From Pseudomaricurvus sp033283175 (GTDB taxonomy: Bacteria > Pseudomonadota > Gammaproteobacteria > Pseudomonadales > Cellvibrionaceae): DNA of 64,000 bases. A model generated the notes under the pieces. That model saw nothing but the letters and a program-made list of their open reading frames with translations, was not told the DNA's origin and did not search any database. Shown piece after piece: positions 37,368 through 45,259 of the stretch. The number at the start of each line of letters is the position of its first letter. Within the stretch, counting starts at the first letter, position 1. Position numbers and translations under genes: made by a program. The stretch is taken from the NCBI GenBank assembly GCA_033283175.1, contig JAWMQM010000001.1, positions 1,488,001 to 1,552,000 of the forward strand, in the 5' to 3' direction.

Positions 37368-38948
37368 GTGCAGCAACGAGAGACAGCAGGCAAAGGCAGC
37401 AGCAGGGTGGATCGTTACCGCTCTGTCTTTAACCGCTACCGCAATGTCCTGCTGCCCCTGGCCATCACCCTGCTGCTGGATCTGCTGCTGCTGGCCACCA
37501 ATACCGTACTGACCCACCGTCTTGAACTCTACGCTTCCGAGATCAATCTTGCCGGGCGCCAGCGTATGCTGACCCAGCGCATCAGCAAGTCTGCGGCGCT
37601 GATTTCTTATCAGCAGGCTGATGGTGCTGATACCGCGGCGCTGCAACAGGAGCTGGAGGCAGCGGCGGCATTGTTTGATCGTACTCTGCAGGCGTTTGAC
37701 GAGGGTGGCGCTACCGAGGATGCCAGCGGCAAACCGTTACAGGTGCGACCGCTGATGTTACCCGCTTCCCGGCAAACCCTGGCCGAGGCGCAAGCGGTGT
37801 GGCAGCCGGTTCGCCTGCAGTTGCAGGTGGCGCAGCAGTATGAGTATCGGCGGGAGGCCCTGCAGCACCTGCTGCAGTTTCTCTCCCGGCGCAACCTGCA
37901 ATTGCTGACCCTGATGAACGACCTCACCGTGCAGCTGGAACAGGAGGCGGCTCACCAGGCGCAAGTGCTGCGCTACTTCCAGACCCTGGTGGTGTTCACT
38001 ATCTTCCTGCTCTTCCTGTGGGTGCTGCGGCGCTTGCAGCGCTCCGATCAGTATTTCACCAACCTGATGGAGGCCGACAGCGATATCGTACTCAGCCTGG
38101 ATATTGCCGGCCGTTCCATCACGTTTATCAGCCGCAACACTGGCCGCCTGCTGGGGTATCCGGATCATTACTACCTGCAGCGGCCCATGGATCGGCTCTT
38201 CACCCGTAAAACTGCCCGCCAGATTCATGAGCTTACCCAGGCCCTGCGCCGGGGTGAGCAGATTACCGAGCAGCGCCTGGAGGGTGAGGTAATCCAGAGC
38301 AGCGGCTCGGTGCTGGAGGTGGACTGTATTATCAAGGTTTCCAGTGACGCCGCCGGTAAGCCGCAGGAGTTGCTGATTGATGTGCGGGATATCAGCGAGC
38401 GCAAAAAATACGAGCGTGAGCTGGAGACGCTGGCCCACAGGGATGCCCTCACCGGACTCAAAAACCGCAACCGCTTTTTTGATTTTGCCAGCCAGGCGTT
38501 GTTACGAGCCCAGCGCCAGCAGGATGGCATCGCCGTGTTGTTTATCGATCTGGATGGTTTTAAAAGCGTCAACGACAGCCATGGTCACGACACCGGTGAC
38601 CGTTTGTTGCAGGCCCTGGCTGGCCGGCTGGTGGGTTGCTTCCGGCGCTCGGATACTGTGTGCCGGTTGGGGGGGGATGAGTTTGTGGTGTTGCTGGAGC
38701 CGGTGGGTGGCCGGGAATCGGTGGCGGCACTCTGCGAGAAGGTGATCGCCACGCTGTCGCAGGACGTGCATGTCGATGGCATCACATGCAAAGTGGGTGC
38801 GAGTATCGGGGTGGCATTCTACCCGCAGGACGGCAGCAGGATTGACGATCTGGTGACCCGTGCAGACGAAGCCATGTACAGGGCCAAAGCTGGTGGGCGT
38901 GGTGGCTTCAGTTTTGCGACAGAGGCGGAACCTTGTACCGCCAGCTGA
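37368..38948 (+). CDS. Diguanylate cyclase with PilJ-type sensor domain and PAS
   Basis: A 526-residue cyclic di-GMP synthase. Membrane helix at 23-47, then a periplasmic helical domain of the PilJ/NIT type whose signature is INLAGRQRMLTQRISKSAAL, second helix near 205-222, PAS (228-345) and GGDEF (355-520). CRLGGDEF near 436 and an RRSD inhibitory site five residues upstream are intact. The start is GTG 37368. It shares its sensor fold with the pilus receptor PilJ in this cluster, suggesting a related input. Its stop is 2 nt from the end of the convergent rsmE. Confidence 0.88.
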   Translation: MQQRETAGKGSSRVDRYRSVFNRYRNVLLPLAITLLLDLLLLATNTVLTHRLELYASEINLAGRQRMLTQRISKSAALISYQQADGADTAALQQELEAAAALFDRTLQAFDEGGATEDASGKPLQVRPLMLPASRQTLAEAQAVWQPVRLQLQVAQQYEYRREALQHLLQFLSRRNLQLLTLMNDLTVQLEQEAAHQAQVLRYFQTLVVFTIFLLFLWVLRRLQRSDQYFTNLMEADSDIVLSLDIAGRSITFISRNTGRLLGYPDHYYLQRPMDRLFTRKTARQIHELTQALRRGEQITEQRLEGEVIQSSGSVLEVDCIIKVSSDAAGKPQELLIDVRDISERKKYERELETLAHRDALTGLKNRNRFFDFASQALLRAQRQQDGIAVLFIDLDGFKSVNDSHGHDTGDRLLQALAGRLVGCFRRSDTVCRLGGDEFVVLLEPVGGRESVAALCEKVIATLSQDVHVDGITCKVGASIGVAFYPQDGSRIDDLVTRADEAMYRAKAGGRGGFSFATEAEPCTAS

Positions 38949-38950
38949 GC

Positions 38951-39694
38951 TCAGCCGGCCAGATCGCCCCAGAGAAATTGCAGCACACTGATGGCGGTCA
39001 GCGGCGCGGTTTCGGTGCGCAGCACCCTTGGACCCAGTGTCAGTGGTGCAAAGCGGTGTTGCAGACAGTCATTAATTTCCGCATCTGATAAACCACCTTC
39101 CGGACCAATGACCAGTGCCGCGGATTGGGGCCGTGCGCGTTCCTGCAGTCGACCCTCCGAGCGGTGATGCAGCACCAGCCGCAGGTGCTCCTCACCGGCG
39201 TCGGGCAGGGTGCCGATCCAGGAGTCCAGCTTCATGGGCTCGTGCAGTTGCGGCAGGCGATTGCGCTGACACTGCTCACAGGCGGAGGTCAGTATCTGCT
39301 GCCAGTGCTGTACCTTCTTTTCCAGTCGTGGCCCGGTCAACTTCACTTCACAGCGTTCGGTGAGCAGCGGCGTGATGGCACTGACTCCCAGCTCGGTGGC
39401 TTTTTGCAGTACCCAGTCCATGCGCTCGCCGCGGGAGACGCCGATCCCGAGGTGGATATGCAGTGGTGACTCCCGCTCAACGGCAATAAAGCGACCCACG
39501 TCGACGCGAACTTCGCGTTTATCGACGCTGCCGATGACCGCCTCAAACTCCCCGCCCTCGCCATTGAACAGAATCAGCGGCCGACCACCCTGCATGCGCA
39601 GCACGCGCCCCACATAGTGACTGGCCTGTTCATCCAGCGCGACGCTGGTGTCCGCGGACAGTGGTTGCGGGGTGTAGATTCGCGGGATGCGCAT
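38951..39694 (-). CDS. rsmE: 16S rRNA (uracil1498-N3)-methyltransferase RsmE
   Basis: A SPOUT-class methyltransferase that modifies U1498 in the 30S decoding site. 247 residues, with the N-terminal PUA-like domain (MRIPRIYTP to about 70) and the knotted SAM-binding C-terminus containing LVIGPEGGLSDAEI and LGPRVLRTETAPLTAI. It is 25 nt behind metF and on the same strand, so it is probably the last gene of the S-adenosylmethionine-cycle operon, whose product it consumes. Confidence 0.94.
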   Translation of the reverse strand: MRIPRIYTPQPLSADTSVALDEQASHYVGRVLRMQGGRPLILFNGEGGEFEAVIGSVDKREVRVDVGRFIAVERESPLHIHLGIGVSRGERMDWVLQKATELGVSAITPLLTERCEVKLTGPRLEKKVQHWQQILTSACEQCQRNRLPQLHEPMKLDSWIGTLPDAGEEHLRLVLHHRSEGRLQERARPQSAALVIGPEGGLSDAEINDCLQHRFAPLTLGPRVLRTETAPLTAISVLQFLWGDLAG

Positions 39695-39719
39695 ACACGG
39701 TTTACCTGTCTGCTGGCGC

Positions 39720-40565
39720 TCAGTCTGTAAGACCGAGGTTCTTGACGATAGTGGCAGTAGGTTCTACCTGGTTCATGGTGTAGAAATGCAGACCGGGAGC
39801 GCCGTTGTCCAGCAGGGTCTCACACAGTTCGCTTACCAGGTCCAGACCAAACGCTTTCACGCTCTCCTGATCATCGCCAAACGCTTCCAGGCGCTTGCGT
39901 ATCCAGCGCGGAATATCGGCACCGCAGTTGTCGCTGAAACGCACCAGGTTTTTAAAGTTCAGGATCGGCATGATGCCCGGGTAGATGGGCTTGTCGATGC
40001 CGGCCTTGTCGCACTGATCAATAAAATAGAAGTAGGCATCCGGGCTATAGAAGTACTGTGTCAGCGCACTGTTGGCGCCGGCGTCGAACTTGGCTTTGAG
40101 GAAACGGATGTCGCTGTCGTAGCTGGTCGCCTCGGGGTGGATCTCCGGATAGGCCGCCACTTCCAGTTGCAGCTGATCGCCGAAATGCTCGCGGATAAAC
40201 GCCACCAGTTGGTTGGCGTAGACCATCTGGTATGCGCCACCCATGCCGGAGGGCATGTCGCCACGCAGGGCCACGATGCGGTCCACGCCAGCGTCGATGT
40301 ACTCCTGGATCAGGGCTTTCATGGTGGCTTCGTCGTCACCACCAAAGGAGAGGTGGGGGGCGACAGCAATGCCATCCTGTTTGAATGTCTTCACGATGCC
40401 TTTGGTGTTGTCGCGGGTGGAACCTCCGGCACCGTAGGTAACGGAAAAGAATTCCGGTTGCAGTTTTTGCAGTTCATCGCGCACCGCCAGCAATTTGGTT
40501 CTGCCTTCATCGCTTTTGGGCGGGAAGAACTCAAAGCTGAGGCGCAGGTTGTCGGTGCTGCTCAT
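39720..40565 (-). CDS. metF: 5,10-methylenetetrahydrofolate reductase MetF
   Basis: Reduces methylene-THF to methyl-THF with NADH and FAD, supplying the methyl group for methionine. 281 residues, with LRLSFEFFPPKSDEGR at the start (active-site Glu region), EFFSVTYGAGGSTRDNT, HLSFGGDDEATM and LRGDMP in the FAD-binding barrel. It follows ahcY by 79 nt. A GC-rich inverted repeat (TGCCGGCGCCGGCA) sits in that gap, possibly modulating expression. Confidence 0.95.
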   Translation of the reverse strand: MSSTDNLRLSFEFFPPKSDEGRTKLLAVRDELQKLQPEFFSVTYGAGGSTRDNTKGIVKTFKQDGIAVAPHLSFGGDDEATMKALIQEYIDAGVDRIVALRGDMPSGMGGAYQMVYANQLVAFIREHFGDQLQLEVAAYPEIHPEATSYDSDIRFLKAKFDAGANSALTQYFYSPDAYFYFIDQCDKAGIDKPIYPGIMPILNFKNLVRFSDNCGADIPRWIRKRLEAFGDDQESVKAFGLDLVSELCETLLDNGAPGLHFYTMNQVEPTATIVKNLGLTD

Positions 40566-40644
40566 GACGATTCTCTCTGTCTTTCACTCGCTGTCAGTCA
40601 CACACTGCGGCGCACGGCGGATTGCCGGCGCCGGCAGTTGCTGA

Positions 40645-42057
40645 TTAATACTTGTAGCTCTCTGGCTTGTAAGGACCTTCGGCGTGTACGCCGATGTAGT
40701 CTGCCTGGGCCGGGGTCATGCGGGTGATTACGCCGCCGAAACCTTCCACCATGTCCTTGGCCACTTCCTCGTCGAGCTTCTTCGGCAGCACTTTTACGTA
40801 CACTTCCGCAGACTTCTCTTCTTCCATCAGGTTGGCGAACTTGCGCTCGTACAGGTAAATCTGGGCCAGCACCTGATTGGCGAAAGAGCCGTCCATAATG
40901 CGTGACGGGTGGCCGGTGGCGTTGCCCAGGTTTACCAGGCGACCTTCGGAGAGCAGGATCAGGTGATCGTTGCTGGCACGGTTGCGGTAGACCTTGTGCA
41001 CCTGTGGTTTCACTTCGTCCCACTCGTAGTTCTTGCGCATGAATGCAGTATCGATTTCGTTATCGAAGTGGCCGATGTTGCACACCACGGCGCCGTTTTT
41101 CAGCGTCTGCAGCATGGCGGAGTCACACACATTGATGTTGCCGGTGGTGGTAACCACCAGGTCGGTGGTGCTCAGCACAGCAATATTGATGTCTTCTGCC
41201 TTGCCGGTGTTGATGCCGTTGTTGTAAGGCGATACCACTTCGAAACCGTCCATACAGGCCTGCATGGCACAGATGGGATCGATCTCGGTGACTTTCACAA
41301 TCATACCTTCCTGGCGCAGGGAGGCGGCGGAGCCTTTACCCACATCGCCGTATCCGATCACCAGCGCTTTTTTACCGGACAGCAGGTGGTCGGTGCCGCG
41401 CTTGATGGCGTCGTTGAGTGAATGGCGACAGCCGTACTTGTTGTCGTTCTTGGACTTGGTGACGGAGTCGTTGACGTTGATCGCCGGTACCTTCAGCTCG
41501 CCTTTTTTCAGCATGTCCTGCAGACGGTGAACGCCGGTGGTGGTCTCCTCACTGATGCCGTGAATCTGCTCCAGCAGCTGCGGGTACTTCTCGTGTACCA
41601 GCTGGGTCAGGTCACCACCATCATCCAGAATCATGTTGGCATCCCACGCTTCGCTGCCGTCTTTCTGCGCCAGGATGGTCTGTTCGATGCACCACCAGAA
41701 CTCCTCCTCGGTTTCGCCTTTCCAGGCAAACACGGGGATGCCGGCGGCGGCAATGGCGGCCGCAGCGTGATCCTGGGTAGAGAAAATATTGCACGAGGAC
41801 CAGCGCACTTCCGCGCCCAGTTCCACCAGGGTTTCAATCAGCACGGCGGTCTGGATGGTCATGTGAATACAGCCCATGATGCGGGCACCCTCCAGTGGCC
41901 TGGAGTCGCTGTACTTGCGACGCAGTGCCATCAGTGCCGGCATTTCACCTTCGGCGATGTCGATCTCCTTGCGGCCCCAGTTGGCGTCGCGCTGGAACTG
42001 CTCAAGGGAGGTGGCGGCGACTTTAAAGTCGGAAAAACCATTGATGTCGTAACTCAT
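40645..42057 (-). CDS. ahcY: S-adenosylhomocysteinase AhcY
   Basis: Hydrolyses S-adenosylhomocysteine to homocysteine and adenosine with tightly bound NAD, relieving product inhibition of methyltransferases. 470 residues. GYGDVGKGSAASLR is the NAD-binding glycine loop, NVNDSVTKSKNDNKYG carries the substrate Lys/Asp, and the C-terminus ends KPESYKY with the conserved Lys-Tyr that reaches the neighbouring subunit's NAD. It lies between metK and metF in the SahR-type operon. Confidence 0.96.
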   Translation of the reverse strand: MSYDINGFSDFKVAATSLEQFQRDANWGRKEIDIAEGEMPALMALRRKYSDSRPLEGARIMGCIHMTIQTAVLIETLVELGAEVRWSSCNIFSTQDHAAAAIAAAGIPVFAWKGETEEEFWWCIEQTILAQKDGSEAWDANMILDDGGDLTQLVHEKYPQLLEQIHGISEETTTGVHRLQDMLKKGELKVPAINVNDSVTKSKNDNKYGCRHSLNDAIKRGTDHLLSGKKALVIGYGDVGKGSAASLRQEGMIVKVTEIDPICAMQACMDGFEVVSPYNNGINTGKAEDINIAVLSTTDLVVTTTGNINVCDSAMLQTLKNGAVVCNIGHFDNEIDTAFMRKNYEWDEVKPQVHKVYRNRASNDHLILLSEGRLVNLGNATGHPSRIMDGSFANQVLAQIYLYERKFANLMEEEKSAEVYVKVLPKKLDEEVAKDMVEGFGGVITRMTPAQADYIGVHAEGPYKPESYKY

Positions 42058-42084
42058 ATTCGTGTCTCTTGAAATTTGTTGCCC

Positions 42085-42106
42085 GGCAGGAGTGTGTGCT
42101 CCTGTC
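42085..42106 (-). promoter_or_regulatory. Hairpin in the metK-ahcY gap
   Basis: Eight-base stem GGCAGGAG/CTCCTGTC (one G-U) with a six-base loop in the 63-nt gap. No T-tract follows, so it is not a classic terminator. It could tune or stabilise the transcript ends. It does not show the conserved core I would expect for a SAH riboswitch. Confidence 0.35.
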
Positions 42107-42120
42107 GATGTGTTGTTCGG

Positions 42121-43335
42121 TTACAGGCCCAGTGCAGCCTTAAGCGCGTCGACCTTGTCGGTCTTTTCCCAGCTGAATGCGGTGAAGGTTTCAGACTTCT
42201 CTTCGCCGTTCTCCTTCCAGCGGTAGGTGGCTTCAAACGGCTCGCGACCGAAGTGGCCGTAAGCGGCGGTGAGCTGGTACATGGGGTGCAGCAGGTCCAG
42301 CGCCTTGGTGATGCCGTAGGGACGCAGGTCAAACACCTCGCGGATGGCGGACACCAGCTGCTCGTCACTCACCTTGCCGGTAGCAAAGGTGTTGATGGAA
42401 ATTGAGGTAGGCTCGGCCACACCGATGGCGTAGGAAACCTGAATCTCGCAGCGGTCGGCGAGACCGGCAGCAACCACGTTCTTGGCCACATAGCGACCGG
42501 CGTAAGCGGCAGAGCGATCCACCTTGGAGGGATCCTTGCCGGAGAAGGCGCCGCCACCGTGACGGGCCATGCCGCCGTAGGTGTCCACAATAATCTTGCG
42601 ACCGGTAACGCCGGCATCACCCACGGGGCCGCCGATCACAAAGTTACCAGTGGGGTTGATGTGGTAGAGGGTACCTTCGTGCAGCAGCTCGGCGGGCAAC
42701 ACGTGCTGGACAATGTTCTCCATCACGGCAACGCGCAGGTCTTCCTGGGTGATGTCAGGGTTGTGCTGGGTGGAGAGCACCACGGCATCGATGGCCACCG
42801 GTTTGCCGCTTTCGTAGCGCATGGTGACCTGGCTCTTGGCGTCCGGGCGCAGCCATGGCAGTACGCCCTCTTTGCGCAGCTGGGCCTGACGCTCCACCAG
42901 GCGGTGGGAGTAGTAAACCGGTGCCGGCATAAGGCTGTCGGTTTCATTGGTGGCGTAGCCGAACATCAGGCCCTGGTCACCGGCACCCTGGTCTTCCGGC
43001 CTGGCGCGGTCCACGCCCTGGTTGATGTCCACAGACTGCTTGCCGATGGCGTTGAGCACGGCACAGGTGGCACCGTCGTAACCCACGTCAGAGCTGTCGT
43101 AGCCGATACCGGTAATCACATCGCGGATAATGTCTTCCAGGTCGACGTAGCAGGAGGTGGTCACCTCACCGGCCACAATCGCCATACCGGTTTTGACCAG
43201 CGTCTCTACCGCCACGCGGGCGTGTTTGTCGCGGGCGATAATGGCGTCCAGAACGGCGTCGGAGATCTGGTCTGCCATTTTATCGGGATGACCCTCAGAG
43301 ACCGACTCGGAGGTAAATACGGAATACTCAGACAT
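42121..43335 (-). CDS. metK: S-adenosylmethionine synthase MetK
   Basis: Forms S-adenosylmethionine from methionine and ATP. 404 residues with all family motifs: TSESVSEGHPDKMADQISD near the start, GAGDQGLMFGYA (methionine/ATP loop), GGAFSGKDPSKVDRS (P-loop-like). It begins 12 nt after the ArsR-methyltransferase regulator stop and is therefore in its operon. Control by S-adenosylhomocysteine through that regulator would balance SAM synthesis with recycling. Confidence 0.96.
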   Translation of the reverse strand: MSEYSVFTSESVSEGHPDKMADQISDAVLDAIIARDKHARVAVETLVKTGMAIVAGEVTTSCYVDLEDIIRDVITGIGYDSSDVGYDGATCAVLNAIGKQSVDINQGVDRARPEDQGAGDQGLMFGYATNETDSLMPAPVYYSHRLVERQAQLRKEGVLPWLRPDAKSQVTMRYESGKPVAIDAVVLSTQHNPDITQEDLRVAVMENIVQHVLPAELLHEGTLYHINPTGNFVIGGPVGDAGVTGRKIIVDTYGGMARHGGGAFSGKDPSKVDRSAAYAGRYVAKNVVAAGLADRCEIQVSYAIGVAEPTSISINTFATGKVSDEQLVSAIREVFDLRPYGITKALDLLHPMYQLTAAYGHFGREPFEATYRWKENGEEKSETFTAFSWEKTDKVDALKAALGL

Positions 43336-43347
43336 GCATGTCTCCTC

Positions 43348-44355
43348 TCAAATCTGCCGCGTTGGCGACAGGAAAAACTGACGAACCTGAATTTGAAAAC
43401 CGTTGCGCAGGGCGATGTACTGGCTCTGTGCCGGCGTGAGGCCGGCTTGTGCCGCCCAATGGGAGAGATCCTCGGGCTCAAACCCGAGCCACTGATCACC
43501 ACAGGCTTCCCGCGCCCACTGCTGCTGGTGATGGCAGAGTTCCGACACCAGCAATGAGCCTCCGGGCTGCAGCAGCTGGCTGACGTGATCAAAAATATGG
43601 GCCGGTGAGGGCACGTGGTGCAGCACCATGTTAATCACCACGCAGTCGGCCCGCAGGCCTTGCGCCACCGCGTCCGCGGTATCGCCGTGCACGAATTGGA
43701 TATTGCCCAGCCCCTGGGTCTCCGCCATGGTGCGTGCCTTGGCCAGCATGGAGGCGGAGTTATCGAGGGCAATCACCTCGTTGAAGGCACTGCTCAGTAC
43801 CTGCAGAAACTCACCCTCCCCGGGCCCGATCTCCAGTGCCGTGCGGCGTCCGGCCAACGGCGTGTTGGCCAGCAGCTCTGCCACTGCCTCGGCATAGACC
43901 TGGTGGCTGGCAATCAGGTCCTGCTGGGCGCGGAACTTGGTGGCGTTATCACTGAAGAACGCCTGTGAGGCCAGCGCCCGTTCCTGTTGCACCCCAATTA
44001 ACTGCTGCTGGTAGCACTCATCCAGCGGCGCCTGGTCGACGGTGGCAAACAGGCTGCTGAGCAACTCACGGGCGGGGGAGTCGGTGGCCGGCAGGGCGCG
44101 GCGGTAGAAGATCGAATTCCCCTCGCGGCGGCTGGCCACCAGACCGGCGTTAGCCAGCACCTTCAGGTGGTGGCTCATGCCCGACTGCTTGATGGCAAAA
44201 ATACGACTCAGCTCCATGACCCCAAAGGAATCCCGGGCCAGCAGGCGCAGGATTTCCAGCCGCAGGGGATCGCCGGCGGCCTTCAAAAGGGCCGCCAGGT
44301 CGCTGCTGGCAAAGGTTGTCTCGGCCGGGGCCGGCAGGGTCTGGGGCTGTAACAT
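43348..44355 (-). CDS. sahR: SahR-type ArsR-family regulator fused to a SAM-methyltransferase-like domain
   Basis: Transcription factor with an ArsR winged helix (about residues 15-95, LLARDSFGVMELSRIFAIKQSGMSHHLKVL) and a C-terminal class I methyltransferase-like domain (about 150-310, LEIGPGEGEFLQVL then VVINMVLHHV). This architecture, sitting first in a metK-ahcY-metF operon, matches SahR, described in Proteobacteria as a repressor of the SAM cycle that responds to S-adenosylhomocysteine. Whether the C-domain still methylates is unknown; it probably works as a ligand sensor. I start at ATG 44355, because the longer GTG start at 44382 falls inside the upstream palindrome. The name is by homology in architecture and context. 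Confidence 0.85.
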   Translation of the reverse strand: MLQPQTLPAPAETTFASSDLAALLKAAGDPLRLEILRLLARDSFGVMELSRIFAIKQSGMSHHLKVLANAGLVASRREGNSIFYRRALPATDSPARELLSSLFATVDQAPLDECYQQQLIGVQQERALASQAFFSDNATKFRAQQDLIASHQVYAEAVAELLANTPLAGRRTALEIGPGEGEFLQVLSSAFNEVIALDNSASMLAKARTMAETQGLGNIQFVHGDTADAVAQGLRADCVVINMVLHHVPSPAHIFDHVSQLLQPGGSLLVSELCHHQQQWAREACGDQWLGFEPEDLSHWAAQAGLTPAQSQYIALRNGFQIQVRQFFLSPTRQI

Positions 44356-44373
44356 GGGCGGAAGTGTAGCAGG

Positions 44374-44415
44374 GCCAAACACCTATATCAAAATATTTTG
44401 ATATAGGTGTTTGGC
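44374..44415. promoter_or_regulatory. Perfect 42-bp palindrome, probable SahR operator
   Basis: Perfect inverted repeat without a spacer. The left arm is G plus CCAAACACCTATATCAAAAT and the right arm its exact complement, centred between 44394 and 44395. It lies 18 nt upstream of the regulator's ATG and spans plausible -10-like TATA elements on the minus strand, so binding should block the operon promoter. Autoregulation is inference. It also faces the divergent truncated-haemoglobin gene 188 nt away. Confidence 0.8.
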
Positions 44416-44602
44416 GCCACAGGAGGCTCTGGCGTAGGAAGGTGGCGGTGAATATGCGAAAATTGGCCGTTTATAGTGGCTGGGTTCGCGGCCGATGCGG
44501 CGCTGTTGCGCTGTATCAACAGCCCTGGTGGCGGTCAGCGCTACTCTGGTGCTGGTACCGGCTCCTGCCATGAGCACCCCTGATGATAAAGAGAGAGATG
44601 TC

Positions 44603-45031
44603 ATGTCCGAATTCAAAACTCCTTACCAGCTGCTGGGCGAAGAGGGCATCAAACAGTTGGCCCACGCCTTCTACGATGTGATGGATGAGCTGCCCGAAGC
44701 GCGACGGATCCGCGACATGCACGGCAAGGACCTTGGCGATATCAAAGGCAAGTTGACCGAATACCTCACTGGCTGGATGGGGGGCCCCCCCGTCTACCAC
44801 GCCAAGCACGGCACCGTTTGTCTCACCGACCCCCATGCCGCGTACCCCATCGGCCCGGAAGAGCGCGACCAGTGGGTTATGTGCTTCGAGAAAGCGCTGG
44901 AGCGCATTGACGCCAGCGACGAAGTGAAGGAGATGCTGCGCGGCCCCATCCGCCAGATCGCCGGTGCGGTGCAGAATCGCGACGAATCCATCAAAGAGAA
45001 CGACGACCCCAATATTATTGCCATTGGCTGA
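44603..45031 (+). CDS. Group II truncated haemoglobin
   Basis: A 142-residue 2-over-2 globin (trHbO/TrHb2 type) that may bind oxygen or detoxify nitric oxide or peroxide. Landmarks: IRDMHGKDL, LTGWMGGPPVY, the proximal-His region TDPHAAYPIG (His near 78) and the group II Trp at G8 in ERDQWVMCF. ATG 44603 has GAGAGA upstream; an extension to 44495 is not supported. It is divergent from the sahR-type operon and ends at a strong terminator, so it is monocistronic. Confidence 0.88.
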   Translation: MSEFKTPYQLLGEEGIKQLAHAFYDVMDELPEARRIRDMHGKDLGDIKGKLTEYLTGWMGGPPVYHAKHGTVCLTDPHAAYPIGPEERDQWVMCFEKALERIDASDEVKEMLRGPIRQIAGAVQNRDESIKENDDPNIIAIG

Positions 45032-45056
45032 TATCGGCCGGCACCCGTCCTCTGCA

Positions 45057-45079
45057 AGCCCGCTTGAGCGGGCTTTTTT
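45057..45079 (+). terminator. Intrinsic terminator of the truncated haemoglobin gene
   Basis: AGCCCGC, TTGA loop, GCGGGCT, then TTTTTT: a seven-base perfect stem with a U-run, 25 nt after the stop codon. Confidence 0.9.
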
Positions 45080-45172
45080 GTGCTACACCAAAACATAACG
45101 ATGAACTGGGGACCGACCAGCAGTGCATCCGGCACCCCAATCACCTTTTCAAAAATATTTTATAAAAGCATT

Positions 45173-45193
45173 ACAAATCCATCGTGGATTTGT
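45173..45193. repeat. Short inverted repeat upstream of the GDPD gene
   Basis: ACAAATCCA, TCG, TGGATTTGT: nine-base perfect arms, 67 nt before the GDPD start codon in an AT-rich stretch. It could be an operator. It does not fit a Pho-box direct repeat. Confidence 0.4.
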
Positions 45194-45259
45194 CACAGCG
45201 CCAGACCAGCATTGGGGCCACCTTAGTTCACGGACATTTCCCGACAGGAGGTTGGCACG

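Noticed and set aside
42058..42120. SAH riboswitch before ahcY
   Set aside because: Only a simple eight-base hairpin is present; the conserved core of that riboswitch is not seen, and the ArsR-type regulator with its palindrome explains the control.
45165..45215. Pho box in front of the GDPD gene
   Set aside because: TTTGTCAC occurs once, but the second direct repeat of an 11-nt periodic Pho box is missing; the hairpin-like palindrome is not a Pho site.
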